From positions 1-64,000 of the forward strand of contig NZ_WUEY01000024.1 in NCBI RefSeq assembly GCF_010668395.1: a stretch of DNA of 64,000 bases, read 5' to 3'. A program made the position numbers and the translations under genes. Shown in pieces: positions 24,961 through 33,809 of the stretch. The first letter of the stretch is position 1; each line of letters opens with the position of its first letter. The notes beneath the pieces were generated by a model. That model was not told the DNA's origin and did not search any database. It was given only the letters and a program-made list of their open reading frames with translations. The DNA is from Martinezella lusitana. Lineage in GTDB: Bacteria; Pseudomonadota; Alphaproteobacteria; Rhizobiales; Rhizobiaceae.

Positions 24961-25727
24961 TCGACATTTCCTTCGATCGGAGCGCCGCTGACGATAAGAT
25001 CGGCAATGGTCTTGCCCCAGCCATTTTGTTCGGTCGCGAAGAAATCGCCGACAACATAGTTCGCCGCAAGCACCCGCACCGGACCTAAGGGTGATAGCGG
25101 GTCAGTATGCAAGGCGCCAAGCTTAACGTTGGCCGAACCCCAGCGACAGGAGGTCATACGGAAATCCGGGGAGGTGTCGCGGGCGATCACCCGCTTATTG
25201 AGGATTGTACCGTCAGGAGCTGGCTGGATGTGGATGTTGAGATGCGGCGTGGTTTTCAACGGTTCCGTCTCGACACCATCAAAACGGCATTCGATGGAAA
25301 TAAGCGGAATACCATGGCGTGCGACATTCGCCGTTGCGCCGTCTTCGTGTTCCGTCAATTCGATCTCGCCGAATTTCTTCGGATATCCCCACAGATCGCG
25401 ACCGGCAGCGATGGCTGCGTCGTTGTCTTCATATTCGAATAGGAAGTAGCCGCCCTCGCGTTTGCCGAACCGAACCGGAATGACAATGCCGGCATCCATG
25501 AATGGTGCTTTCCGACAATTCGTGAAATCGGAAACGTAGACGAGAAAACGGTCGCTTGCGAGTGTGAACGGCGTGTTCTCCAGATATTGGGTGAGGATTG
25601 CAGCGTCACCCTGGCAGATGGCGTTGAGACTGCGGTTACCCGGGCATTCATATGGCACAAAAGGATCGGGAATCAGCGGCGCCTGCAACGGTATGTTGTT
25701 GGCATTGTGAAGGGGAATGCGGGTCAT
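24957..25727 (-). CDS. acetoacetate decarboxylase-family protein 1
   Basis: A 256-residue protein of the ADC-like fold. The active-site patch DLWGYPKKFGEI carries the consecutive lysines of classical acetoacetate decarboxylase, where the first forms a Schiff base with substrate and the second tunes it. FRMTSCRWGSANVKLG and VLAANYVVGDFF are other family-like segments. I chose the ATG at 25727, preceded by GAGGACAAAG; a TTG at 25739 is less likely. It is coupled to the proC-like gene. An ATGAA-N16-TTCAT site lies 28-53 bases upstream. Members of this fold also do aldol/dehydratase or cyclase chemistry, so decarboxylation is only one option. Confidence 0.85.
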   Translation of the reverse strand: MTRIPLHNANNIPLQAPLIPDPFVPYECPGNRSLNAICQGDAAILTQYLENTPFTLASDRFLVYVSDFTNCRKAPFMDAGIVIPVRFGKREGGYFLFEYEDNDAAIAAGRDLWGYPKKFGEIELTEHEDGATANVARHGIPLISIECRFDGVETEPLKTTPHLNIHIQPAPDGTILNKRVIARDTSPDFRMTSCRWGSANVKLGALHTDPLSPLGPVRVLAANYVVGDFFATEQNGWGKTIADLIVSGAPIEGNVE

Positions 25728-25754
25728 CTTTGTCCTCAACCGGCTATCTCTGAA

Positions 25755-25780
25755 ATGAAATAATTCACGAAAAAATTCAT
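25755..25780. promoter_or_regulatory. candidate regulon operator, ATGAA-N16-TTCAT (site 1)
   Basis: ATGAA at 25755-25759 and TTCAT at 25776-25780 are separated by exactly 16 bases, extendable to 7-bp arms (AAATGAA/TTCATTT). The site lies just upstream of the leftward ADC-proC operon. The same spacing occurs upstream of three other transcription units at 31347, 36384 and 38014, and in a one-mismatch form at 43513. The rest of the 25740-26031 gap is AT-rich and holds no gene. Confidence 0.65.
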
Positions 25781-26031
25781 TTACATGAACTCTATCCGGT
25801 TAGAACATTGCGTCAAGAAAATTTCATGCGATCTGCATCACATAGCTGCTGTTCTAATCCATTGACGTCATATAATCCTTTATCGATTCGTAGAAATAAG
25901 CAAATAAAAACAGTAACCTACCGTAATGCCATGGCTTACTGTCCGCGATCCCGCTTGACAGGTTAAAAAAATTGAACTGAAATGTCAGTGTAATTAAAGA
26001 TGAACGACAACGAAAAACGACAGTGGATGCG

Positions 26032-26772
26032 ATGAAACACTACGACCCGCTTAAATTTTGGAATTTCCTGCGTTTTGGACCAGGCAACGTCACTTATGCC
26101 TGCCCAGATTTGAAGACGCTTTCGGTTTATTGTCGAGGCGACAAAGCACAGATGGAGCGATTGCTTGAGCCGCTCCCCTTCGAACTGGCGGACGATCGTT
26201 TCGTCGTATCGATCGCCGATTTCGGCAATAATTCCGGTCGCACCTATTTCGATGCTGCGGTGATCGTGCCGATCCGTTACGGCGATCATGTAGGGGGCAC
26301 CTACTATTTTGAATATGAGGACAAGCATACGACCGTTGCGGGCGGCCGAGAGCTGTGGGGTTACCCCAAACATTTCGCCCGTATCGAACTGGAGCAGACG
26401 GCGAGTGGCGTGCGTGGGAAGGCTTCGCTCTACGATGATCTCATGTTCGAGATTTCCGTCGATTTCGATAGCTCTGCCAGCCGTGACGCCTGGGCGGATC
26501 TGTCCCTTTTCCCGCATTACCAGGTGCGTGCGGTTCCAGAGGTTAATGGGCCGGGCTTCCAGTCCTTCGACATCATCAGCCGTAACACCATCAAGGACTA
26601 CAAGCTGACCGAGCGTAAGGTTGGACGTGGCACGATTTCGCTGGGGCCGACGATTGCAGTTGGCGACGAGACGTTACGCGTGATCGAGGTGCTCGGCGCC
26701 GAATATACAATCGGCGATTTCGCATCCACGCCCGAAAATGGCGTACCGACCGTGGTGGCGTCGCTCGTCTGA
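26032..26772 (+). CDS. acetoacetate decarboxylase-family protein 2, second lysine replaced by histidine
   Basis: A 246-residue ADC-fold protein clearly related to protein 1 (shared FEYEDKHTTVAGGRELWGYP and KVGRGTISLG-type segments). The active-site pair is K113-H114 (ELWGYPKHFARIEL): the Schiff-base lysine is kept, but the neighbouring lysine that lowers its pKa in true decarboxylases is histidine. This points to altered chemistry. I chose the ATG at 26032; a GTG nine bases earlier is possible. It is divergent from the ADC1-proC operon and is followed after 117 bases by a polar-amino-acid ABC importer. Confidence 0.83.
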   Translation: MKHYDPLKFWNFLRFGPGNVTYACPDLKTLSVYCRGDKAQMERLLEPLPFELADDRFVVSIADFGNNSGRTYFDAAVIVPIRYGDHVGGTYYFEYEDKHTTVAGGRELWGYPKHFARIELEQTASGVRGKASLYDDLMFEISVDFDSSASRDAWADLSLFPHYQVRAVPEVNGPGFQSFDIISRNTIKDYKLTERKVGRGTISLGPTIAVGDETLRVIEVLGAEYTIGDFASTPENGVPTVVASLV

Positions 26773-26889
26773 CGTATGAGCCGGCGAGCGCCAGCTGGGT
26801 CGCTCTTTTCAACCCGCCATAATTCTAAAAGGGGCGATCCGAAATCTCGATACCAATATGAACGCTCAATCCTGAGGGGAGAACAAAAA

Positions 26890-27747
26890 ATGAGCAAGGT
26901 ATTCATGAAATCGCTGCTGGCATCGGCGGTCTTATTCGCCTGTGTCGCGACTGTTCCTGCAGTTGCGGGGGAGGGCGCGTTCGGCCGCTGCGAACTGCGC
27001 GAGAATCCCGCCAAGCACGCGCTGACCCCGGCCCATCAGGGCGTACTCACCATAGCGGTGCCGTTGCCTTCGCCGCAGGCCTATCAGGGCAACACGCCGG
27101 AAACTATCGACGGCGGGTATCTCTATTGCCTCGGCGCGGAGATTGCCAATCGCGGCGGTCTCGAAAAGATCGTCGTGAAGAATGCCTCCTTCGAGTCGTT
27201 GGTGACCGGCAAAGCTTCTGATTTCGACATGTCGATCTGGGATCTCTTTCCGACTGAGGAGCGCAAGAAATCTGTCGATTTCTCCGGCAGCTACCGGTTC
27301 ACCGATACCGGCGTGATAGCCAAGGCGGGTAGCGATGTTACAGCCAGGACGTTGGGCACCAAGCGCATCGGCGTGCTGCTCGGCTCGGTGCAGGAAAAAT
27401 TCGTGCGTGAAAAGTTGAAGCCAACTGGCGACGTGCGCATCTTTCAATCCAACGACGACATGTGGGCCGCGTTGATGGCGAACCAGATTGACGCGGCGCT
27501 GGCGGATACGGAGACCGCGCTGCCTCGCGCTACGGCGTCCAATGGCGTGCTTAAGGTCTTCGGTCGTTATCCAATCGGCGGCGATGTGGCGATCCTCTTC
27601 CCCAAAAACTCGAAGAATGTCGCGCCCACGGATCAAATCCTGGCTGACATGCGGGCTGATGGCTCTTTAGAGGCCATCGAGCTCAAGTGGCTGGCGCCGA
27701 TCCTAGGAGCGCCTGTCTCCAGCATCGCTGAGTGGTCGACAGAATGA
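26890..27747 (+). CDS. polar amino acid ABC transporter substrate-binding protein
   Basis: A 285-residue periplasmic binding protein of the HisJ/GlnH class (family 3). The signal peptide MKSLLASAVLFACVATVPAV ends at AVAGE. Domain features include FDMSIWDLFPTEERKKSVDF, the characteristic family-3 segment (usually D-x-x-x-x-x-x-x-x-T-x-x-R), and LMANQIDAALADTETAL. The start at ATG 26890 follows TGAGGGGAGAAC. Its stop overlaps the permease ATG (ATGA). An unusual GRCELRENPAKHALTP insert precedes the first strand. The ligand is probably an amino acid or a related small anion. Confidence 0.9.
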   Translation: MSKVFMKSLLASAVLFACVATVPAVAGEGAFGRCELRENPAKHALTPAHQGVLTIAVPLPSPQAYQGNTPETIDGGYLYCLGAEIANRGGLEKIVVKNASFESLVTGKASDFDMSIWDLFPTEERKKSVDFSGSYRFTDTGVIAKAGSDVTARTLGTKRIGVLLGSVQEKFVREKLKPTGDVRIFQSNDDMWAALMANQIDAALADTETALPRATASNGVLKVFGRYPIGGDVAILFPKNSKNVAPTDQILADMRADGSLEAIELKWLAPILGAPVSSIAEWSTE

Positions 27748-28853
27748 CGATGGCAAAACCTCTGGACGATCTGGTTTTGGTGGCGGCGGCTGGCGGGACG
27801 ACCCGGCAGACTCCACCGTTGCCGACCGCGTGGCCCGTCGCCATAGCCGCCGTGCTTTCGGCAGCCTCGGTTGGCATCGCTACCTTGGCTGGTAGCGATG
27901 TCGCTGCGCTGGTCAGCGTCCATATCCGCTCATACGGCGCCGCACTCGCGGCGCTCTGTGTCGCCCTTGTACTGGTGGCGCCCATCGGACGAGCGCTTCG
28001 CACTCGTGCTCGCTCGGCAAATGCATGGGGCGCCGGCGATTATATTGGCGCGCGCGAGCAAGCGGCTCACTCGCGCCACCATGCCTTCACGGCGATGGGC
28101 ATCACTGGTTTTCTGCTGCCCTTTCTTGCCATCGCAATCTTTCTGTCCATCAACGATGCGGTGGTCTACAAGACTTTCCTGCGCGGCGATGTCATCCTCG
28201 CCAGCCTGATCGACGTCACCAAAGCCTTTGGGGTCAACGTGTCCATCGCCGTGGCGGCGCAGTTGCTCTCGATGCTGTTCGGTCTGATGCTGGCTGTGGG
28301 CCGCTCGTTGCAAGGATCGAGCTTTGTGCTGGTGCGCGGCGTCTGCATCTTCTATGTGGATATTTTCCGCAGCTTGCCGGCGATCGTCATCATCTATCTC
28401 GTCTGCTTCGGTGTGCCGCTCATGGGTATTCCTATACTGAGCGACGGAGAGCCGATGGTGTATGCGATCGCCGCGCTCTCGCTCACCTATTCAGCCTACA
28501 ATGGCGAACAGTTCCGCGCCGGGCTGCAGGGTATCCATCGTAGCCAGATCTCCGCCGCCCAGTCGCTCGGTATCCCGCCCGGCGCGGTGCTGCGCCTGAT
28601 CGTGCTGCCGCAGGCCATACGTCGCATCGCTGGGCCTATGCTCGGTAATTTCATTGCACTTCAAAAGGATACGGCATTGGTCAATATCGTCGGCATTGTC
28701 GATGCATTCACCCAGGCCAAGATCTACTCGGCGAACTACTACAATCTATCCTCGGTGACCGTTGTTTGCATCCTGTTCATAGCCATCACCATTCCGCAAA
28801 CCAGACTGGTCGACTATCTCGTTTCTCGTGCCGACCTCAAGGAGGGCCGCTGA
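27744..28853 (+). CDS. amino acid ABC transporter permease with N-terminal extension
   Basis: A 369-residue inner-membrane permease. The last 220 residues are the normal HisM/GlnP-type core with the EAA loop (YSAYNGEQFRAGLQGIHRSQ, then AAQSLGIPPGAVLRLIVLPQ). The first 150 or so residues add two extra hydrophobic segments (about 28-50 and 60-82) and a basic loop, not found in the usual 220-240-residue members. Only one permease gene is present, so the channel is probably a homodimer. The ATG overlaps the binding-protein stop and the ATPase gene follows after one base. Confidence 0.9.
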   Translation: MTMAKPLDDLVLVAAAGGTTRQTPPLPTAWPVAIAAVLSAASVGIATLAGSDVAALVSVHIRSYGAALAALCVALVLVAPIGRALRTRARSANAWGAGDYIGAREQAAHSRHHAFTAMGITGFLLPFLAIAIFLSINDAVVYKTFLRGDVILASLIDVTKAFGVNVSIAVAAQLLSMLFGLMLAVGRSLQGSSFVLVRGVCIFYVDIFRSLPAIVIIYLVCFGVPLMGIPILSDGEPMVYAIAALSLTYSAYNGEQFRAGLQGIHRSQISAAQSLGIPPGAVLRLIVLPQAIRRIAGPMLGNFIALQKDTALVNIVGIVDAFTQAKIYSANYYNLSSVTVVCILFIAITIPQTRLVDYLVSRADLKEGR

Positions 28854-28854
28854 A

Positions 28855-29604
28855 ATGGCGAGGCCGTTAATCGAACTTAAAGGCATCGGCAAATCCTACG
28901 GCAAGCTCCGGGTCATTGACGGGATAGATCTAGACATCCCGCGACATTCGGTGGTGTCATTGATAGGCGCGTCGGGATCGGGCAAATCGACATTGCTGCG
29001 TTGCCTCAACGGCCTGGAAGATATCCAGCAAGGACAGATTCGCTTTGACGGCGAGGTGATTTCCGGCCTTGGTATCGATCATGTGGCGTTGCGACGGCGC
29101 ATCGGTATGGTGTTCCAGAGCTATAATCTGTTTCCGCATATGTCTGTTCTCGACAATTGCATAGTCGCACCGGTTACGACCCACTCATGCAGTCGGACCG
29201 AGGCGGAGGCGCGCGCGCTGACGATGCTGGAGCGCGTTGGCATGCGCGACAAAGCAAAGGCCTTTCCCGATCAGCTTTCCGGCGGCCAGCAGCAACGCGT
29301 CGCTATTGCCCGAACCATGATCATGCAGCCAGAAGCGCTGCTTCTCGATGAGATTACTTCGGCTCTCGATCCAGAACTCGTAATGGAAGTGCTCGATCTG
29401 GTGCGTGATCTGGCAATGCAGGGCATGACAATGCTACTGACCACACACGAAATGAATTTTGCGCGCGAAATCTCGGACAAAGTGTGTTTTCTCCATGCGG
29501 GCAGAATTCTGGAGGAGGGCCCGCCAGAGCAGGTGTTCGGATCGCCGCGGGAGGCGGCGACCCGGTCCTTCCTGCGCCGGGTCACCGCCGCAGGGCGGCT
29601 TTGA
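28855..29604 (+). CDS. amino acid ABC transporter ATP-binding protein
   Basis: A 249-residue ABC ATPase of the HisP/GlnQ group. It has Walker A GASGSGKST (about 39-47), the Q-loop VFQSYNLFPHM, signature LSGGQQQRVAIAR, Walker B LLLDEITSALDPEL and the switch histidine in TTHEMNFA. The Walker B sequence has I instead of the usual P after the catalytic E (DEITSALD), a common variant. It completes the one-permease importer with the two preceding genes. Its start lies one base past the permease stop. Confidence 0.93.
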   Translation: MARPLIELKGIGKSYGKLRVIDGIDLDIPRHSVVSLIGASGSGKSTLLRCLNGLEDIQQGQIRFDGEVISGLGIDHVALRRRIGMVFQSYNLFPHMSVLDNCIVAPVTTHSCSRTEAEARALTMLERVGMRDKAKAFPDQLSGGQQQRVAIARTMIMQPEALLLDEITSALDPELVMEVLDLVRDLAMQGMTMLLTTHEMNFAREISDKVCFLHAGRILEEGPPEQVFGSPREAATRSFLRRVTAAGRL

Positions 29605-29649
29605 GACGGATGCGGCAATCTTGGGTGCGTGCAGATGGAAGGACGAGGG

Positions 29650-30336
29650 ATGATGAATATCGCGGCCATGCTTCCCGGCAGCGAGAAGGCGGCCAAATCA
29701 GAAAGCCGCTTTAGCGACAAGGCCTATGGCATCCTGCTCGAGCGCCTGGTTCGCTTGCATTACCAGCCGCTCCAGCCGTTGAATGAGCGGGAGTTGACCC
29801 TCGAACTGGAGATCGGTCTAGCGCCGATCCGGGAAGCCCTCCGGCGCCTGGAAGGCGAGCATCTCGTCGTCATTTATCCGCGTCGCGGCATTTTTGCGGC
29901 CGATATAGGCTTGAGAGACCAGCAGTCGATCAAAGAAGTCCGGCTCGAGATCGAAGGACTGGCGGCGGCGCTCGCGGCTATGCGTGCTATGCCCCAGGAG
30001 CGGCAGTCCCTGGTCAAGCTGGCTGACAAGCTCGCGATGGAGACCGACATTTCCGCGCAGATTGCCGGGGACGCCGAATTGCACCGCCAAATCTACAAAA
30101 TGGCGCGCAACGATTACCTTGCAGTCATGCTGACGCAAAATTTCAATCTAGCTTTGCGCCTATGGTATTTCTGCAATCAAAGCGCGCCATCGCCGACGCC
30201 GGAATCGGTGGATCACCGCCCGCTCGCCAGGGCGATTATGGGCGGTGACAGTGAGACAGCGCGGACGCTCATGCGCAACCATGTCGTCCATGATTCCGAC
30301 CGCGTGCGCGACCTGTTGTTCAAGGGCTCCTCCTGA
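29650..30336 (+). CDS. GntR-family (FadR/FCD subgroup) transcriptional regulator
   Basis: A 228-residue regulator with an N-terminal winged helix (NERELTLELEIGLAPIREAL, then YPRRGIFAADI) and a helical FCD ligand-binding domain. The FCD metal-site residues appear as the E in VRLEIEGLAAALAAM, H in DAELHRQIYK and later histidines (DHRPLARAI, RNHVVHDSD). FCD domains typically bind organic acids via a metal. I chose the ATG at 29650 after GGACGAGGG; the frame is open to 29629. It follows the importer ATPase by 45 bases, so it is probably part of the same unit. Confidence 0.9.
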   Translation: MMNIAAMLPGSEKAAKSESRFSDKAYGILLERLVRLHYQPLQPLNERELTLELEIGLAPIREALRRLEGEHLVVIYPRRGIFAADIGLRDQQSIKEVRLEIEGLAAALAAMRAMPQERQSLVKLADKLAMETDISAQIAGDAELHRQIYKMARNDYLAVMLTQNFNLALRLWYFCNQSAPSPTPESVDHRPLARAIMGGDSETARTLMRNHVVHDSDRVRDLLFKGSS

Positions 30337-30455
30337 ATTTGTCGCTTCGGCTTTTCCGAGACACTCGGCAGACTTGCCTGTGAGAGGAGCCCGCGTTACA
30401 CGGGAAGGATTCTGCATGCCGCCCGTTTGGGCGTGTCGAAGCGATACCCAAGGTG

Positions 30456-31259
30456 ATGAGCTTGTCCTCAGAGGAAATGAAGAATGATGACGACAGCGAT
30501 CCCCTGATGGTGCGGTCGGTGGAAAAAGCGTTCCGCGTGCTTGAGGCCTTCGACGGGGCAAATCGCAGCCTCAGCCTTGCGCAGATTTGCGCGAATGTCG
30601 GCCTCGACAAGAGCGCTGCGCAGCGCTTCACCCATACTTTGAAGAAGCTTGGCTATCTGCAGAAGGATCCTGTTACAAAGCGTTTCGAGCTGAGCTTGCG
30701 CAGTCTCGAAATGGCGCGTCATTTCATCACCGCCAATCCCTTGGTCAATCAGGCCATGCCCTATCTCCTCCATCTCAGCCGCGAGACGGAGGAGACGGTC
30801 AACCTGACTTTGCCCGACGGCTCGGACATTGTCTTTGCGGCCCGCTTCATGAGCCGGCACATGCTGAACACCGACGTCGTTGTCGGAACGCGCATGCCGG
30901 CCTTCTGCACCGCGCCAGGCAGGGCTATCCTCTCCCGTTTGCCGGCCGAAGAAGCCTTATCGCTACTCAAACGCTCCCGTCTGCGAGCCTTTACGCCGCA
31001 TACGGTCAATACGATCGATGCGCTTGTCGCGCGGCTCGATACGGCGCGTAAAACAGGTTACGCCACGGCTTGGGAGGAGTTTTTCCCCGGCGATCTTTCA
31101 GTGGCTGCTGCTATTCTCGATCGCACGTCGCGTCCAGTCGCCGCCGTTAATATCGGTGTTTCCAGTGCGCGTTATACGCCTGAAAAGGCCGAGGAAGTTT
31201 TGGCATCCCTCGTCGTTGCCGCAGCGCGCTCGATTTCGCAGGCTTCGTCCACCTTCTAG
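30456..31259 (+). CDS. IclR-family transcriptional regulator
   Basis: A 267-residue regulator: an N-terminal winged helix-turn-helix (ANRSLSLAQICANVGLDKSA, then QRFTHTLKKLGYL) and a C-terminal IclR effector domain (GTRMPAFCTAPGRAILSRLP and AWEEFFPGDLSVAAAILD). IclR proteins often control catabolism of acids such as glyoxylate, aromatic acids or acyl compounds. The start is uncertain: a GTG at 30453 and ATG codons at 30456 and 30477 are possible. It is immediately upstream of the enoyl-CoA hydratase operon, where two palindromes lie at 31346-31397. Confidence 0.9.
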   Translation: MSLSSEEMKNDDDSDPLMVRSVEKAFRVLEAFDGANRSLSLAQICANVGLDKSAAQRFTHTLKKLGYLQKDPVTKRFELSLRSLEMARHFITANPLVNQAMPYLLHLSRETEETVNLTLPDGSDIVFAARFMSRHMLNTDVVVGTRMPAFCTAPGRAILSRLPAEEALSLLKRSRLRAFTPHTVNTIDALVARLDTARKTGYATAWEEFFPGDLSVAAAILDRTSRPVAAVNIGVSSARYTPEKAEEVLASLVVAAARSISQASSTF

Positions 31260-31345
31260 GATGTGCGGCGGAGGCCGGCGTTCCGCTCTCCCCTTTGTAC
31301 CGGCCACCAACCTTGGCCGTGGCTTTCTGCACTGAAATTTTGCGT

Positions 31346-31397
31346 CATGAAAAATCGCGTTGACTTTTTCATGCATCGAAATACAATACGTCGTATT
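31346..31397. promoter_or_regulatory. promoter region with ATGAA-N16-TTCAT (site 2) and AATACG palindrome
   Basis: Perfect 9-bp arms CATGAAAAA (31346-31354) and TTTTTCATG (31365-31373) contain the ATGAA-N16-TTCAT pattern. The repeat overlaps a likely -35 TTGACT (31360-31365), with a matching -10 TACAAT at 31382-31387, 16 bases on. A second palindrome AATACG-T-CGTATT (31385-31397) overlaps that -10. Two regulators might therefore act on this promoter, for example the neighbouring IclR protein and the regulator of the ATGAA sites. Direction is rightward, into the enoyl-CoA hydratase gene. Confidence 0.68.
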
Positions 31398-31419
31398 ACA
31401 TTGCAATACGATGGTGCAC

Positions 31420-32193
31420 ATGACAAATTTCATTCTGACTGAACAGCGCGGCTCCTGCCGCGTGATCACCCTCAATCGCCCGCAAGTATTGAATGCATGG
31501 CACGCCCAAATGCGCGCTGACCTCGCGCTTGCTCTCGAAGCCGCAGAGCAGGATGCCTCGGTCGGCGCAATCATAATGACAGGTGCGGGAGAGCGGGCCT
31601 TTGGCGCCGGCCAGGATCTCAACGAGACCAAAACCTTTGACCCTGATCGGGCGGAACTTTGGATCGGAGAGTGGGAGCGTCTTTATGACCGTATCCGCAG
31701 CCTCTCCAAGCCTCTGATCATGGCGCTCAACGGTCTTGCCGCGGGATCCGCCTTTCAGGTGGCGCTGCTTGGCGATTTCCGTATCGGTCATGACGGCGTC
31801 AAGATGGGCCAGCCCGAGATTAATTCCGGCATTGCCAGCACGACCGGTCCCTGGATCATGATGGAAATGATCGGCCTTGCGCGCACAACCGATCTGACGC
31901 TCAGCGGCCGCATGATGCCGGCGTCAGAATGTGCGGCTATCGGCCTCATTAACCGGATCGTACCGAAGGAGGAGGTGCTTGCGGCTTCGCTTTCCCTTGG
32001 CGAGGAACTCGCCGTCAAGCCGCGCCTTGCCATGAAGCTCAACAAGCAGCGCTTCCGCGAGGTTACCGAAGCGCGCTTCCGCGATGCGCTTGCATCCGGC
32101 GTGCGTAATCAGCGCATCGCTTATACCGACGGCGAGCCCAACCGAATGATGGAACGGTTCCTGTCCACTCGATCCGGCAAGTCATCCGTCTAA
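31420..32193 (+). CDS. enoyl-CoA hydratase/isomerase (crotonase) family protein
   Basis: A 257-residue crotonase-fold protein. The oxyanion-hole segment ERAFGAGQDLNE (about 50-61) and GLAAGSAFQVALLGDFRIG (about 104-122) are in the expected places, and KMGQPEINSGIA holds the first catalytic glutamate position. Members hydrate or isomerise enoyl-CoA thioesters. It is the first gene in a unit with an acyl-CoA synthetase, alcohol dehydrogenase and aldehyde dehydrogenase, so it probably acts on a CoA-activated side-chain intermediate. ATG 31420 gives the usual family start; ATG 31411 is possible. Confidence 0.9.
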   Translation: MTNFILTEQRGSCRVITLNRPQVLNAWHAQMRADLALALEAAEQDASVGAIIMTGAGERAFGAGQDLNETKTFDPDRAELWIGEWERLYDRIRSLSKPLIMALNGLAAGSAFQVALLGDFRIGHDGVKMGQPEINSGIASTTGPWIMMEMIGLARTTDLTLSGRMMPASECAAIGLINRIVPKEEVLAASLSLGEELAVKPRLAMKLNKQRFREVTEARFRDALASGVRNQRIAYTDGEPNRMMERFLSTRSGKSSV

Positions 32194-32236
32194 AGCGGGT
32201 CGACATTGCGATATTGACGATTTTCGGGATTATGAC

Positions 32237-33763
32237 GTGGAAGATAAAGGCTTTATATCCTTCCTGGCAATTAGGGCCAACGCCTCGCCAGATACTATTT
32301 ATGCCACCTTCGATGGTGAGCCGATCACCTTTGCGGACCTGCATCGCACGTCGGACAGCGTAGCGGTGGAACTGCGGCGCCTCGGCGTCTCAAAGGGTGA
32401 CCGGGTGGCGCTGATGCTCAGCAACAGCCAGAATAGCCTCGCCGCGCTGTTCGCCATCGCAAAGTGCGGCGCCATATGGGTGCCGGTAAATGTGCAACTG
32501 CGCGGCGACGGCCTTAAATACATTCTCGAACATTGCAATCCGCGTATCGTCTTTGCCGACCGCGATTTTTTCCCGAACATTCTGGAATGTGGCGTAGACG
32601 GTTCCGCCTTCCGCCTTATCGCCGAAACGGGTGAGGCGGAATCACTCGACCGGCTTGCCGACGGCTGTCATGTTTTTTCGGAAGACCTGCCTGCGGCAGA
32701 CGATCTGTTTGCGCTGAATTATACATCAGGCACGACGGGCCGGCCGAAGGCGGTCTGCGTTACTCACCGCATGCTGCGCTACGCATCGGAAGGAGCAATC
32801 CTTTGCTCCGACGCTCGCGACGGCGATGTTTTCTTTGTCTGGGAGCCCCTCTATCATATCGGCGGCGCACAGCTGATGCCCATCCCGCTTCTACGCGAGG
32901 TTCGGCTTGCCATGGTACAGCGCTTCAGCGCCAGCCGCTTTTGGGACCAGGTGCGGGAATGCGGCGCCACCCAGATCCACTATCTCGGCGGCGTGTTGCA
33001 AATTCTTTTAAAACAGTCCCAAAGCGCGCGCGACAGAGATCACAAGGTCCGCGTAGCTTGGGGCGGCGGTTGTCCGCGCGATATCTGGCGTGTTTTTGAA
33101 GAACGCTTCGGCATGCCACTGCGCGAATGCTACGGCATGACGGAATCCTCCAGCATTACCACTTTCAACGAAACCGGCGTGCTGGGCTCTGTCGGTAGGT
33201 CGGTACCGTGGCTGTCGGTGGAGGTCCTCGATGAGTGCGGCAAGCCCGTGCCGATGGGCACCTCCGGCGAGATCGTCGTCCGCTCGCGGCAGGAAGGCGC
33301 GGTCTTTACCGGCTACTTTCGCAATGAGGAAGCAACCTCGAAAGCCTTGCGATCGGACGGGTTCCACACAGGTGACCTCGGGATGCTCGATGCGGACGGC
33401 AATCTCTATTTTCTCGGTCGACTGACGGACAGCGTACGCGTTCGGGGCGAAAACGTCTCGGCCTTCGAGGTGGAACATGTGGCGGGCAGTCACCCGCTGG
33501 TCGAGGATTGCGCCATGATCGGTGTGAACGCTGAGGTCGGCGAACAGGAGATCAAGCTGTTCCTAAAGCCTAAAGCCGGAGCGGATATTGACTTTGTGTC
33601 CTTCTCCGGCTGGCTCGCCCAAAGATTGGCGCCGTTTCAGAATCCGCGTTACCTCGCCGTGATCGAGGAGTTCGAACGCACACCGAGCCAACGCATCATG
33701 AAACACAGGCTTCCCACATCTCTCGAAGGAAGTTGGGACAGGCTGGAAAGCGCTGGTCAATGA
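32237..33763 (+). CDS. acyl-CoA synthetase (AMP-forming), ANL superfamily
   Basis: A 508-residue enzyme that activates a carboxylic acid with ATP and CoA. The P-loop-like motif YTSGTTGRPKAV lies near residues 163-174, CYGMTESS is the A5 motif near 297, GFHTGDLGMLDADG the A7 region near 375, and QRIMKHRL near the end supplies the lysine for adenylation (A10). It is a stand-alone CoA ligase, not an NRPS module. The start is a GTG at 32237, with no ATG nearby that preserves the N-terminus. The substrate is unknown; its crotonase neighbour suggests an organic or fatty-like acid. Confidence 0.92.
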   Translation: MEDKGFISFLAIRANASPDTIYATFDGEPITFADLHRTSDSVAVELRRLGVSKGDRVALMLSNSQNSLAALFAIAKCGAIWVPVNVQLRGDGLKYILEHCNPRIVFADRDFFPNILECGVDGSAFRLIAETGEAESLDRLADGCHVFSEDLPAADDLFALNYTSGTTGRPKAVCVTHRMLRYASEGAILCSDARDGDVFFVWEPLYHIGGAQLMPIPLLREVRLAMVQRFSASRFWDQVRECGATQIHYLGGVLQILLKQSQSARDRDHKVRVAWGGGCPRDIWRVFEERFGMPLRECYGMTESSSITTFNETGVLGSVGRSVPWLSVEVLDECGKPVPMGTSGEIVVRSRQEGAVFTGYFRNEEATSKALRSDGFHTGDLGMLDADGNLYFLGRLTDSVRVRGENVSAFEVEHVAGSHPLVEDCAMIGVNAEVGEQEIKLFLKPKAGADIDFVSFSGWLAQRLAPFQNPRYLAVIEEFERTPSQRIMKHRLPTSLEGSWDRLESAGQ

Positions 33764-33809
33764 ACTTCCTGAAACAGGCGAACCCATATCCCACGGGGAG
33801 ATAACCGCA

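Noticed and set aside
31385..31410. Repeated CAATACG near the crotonase start as a direct-repeat element
   Set aside because: Only two short copies; the AATACG-T-CGTATT palindrome is better supported and was noted within the promoter entry.
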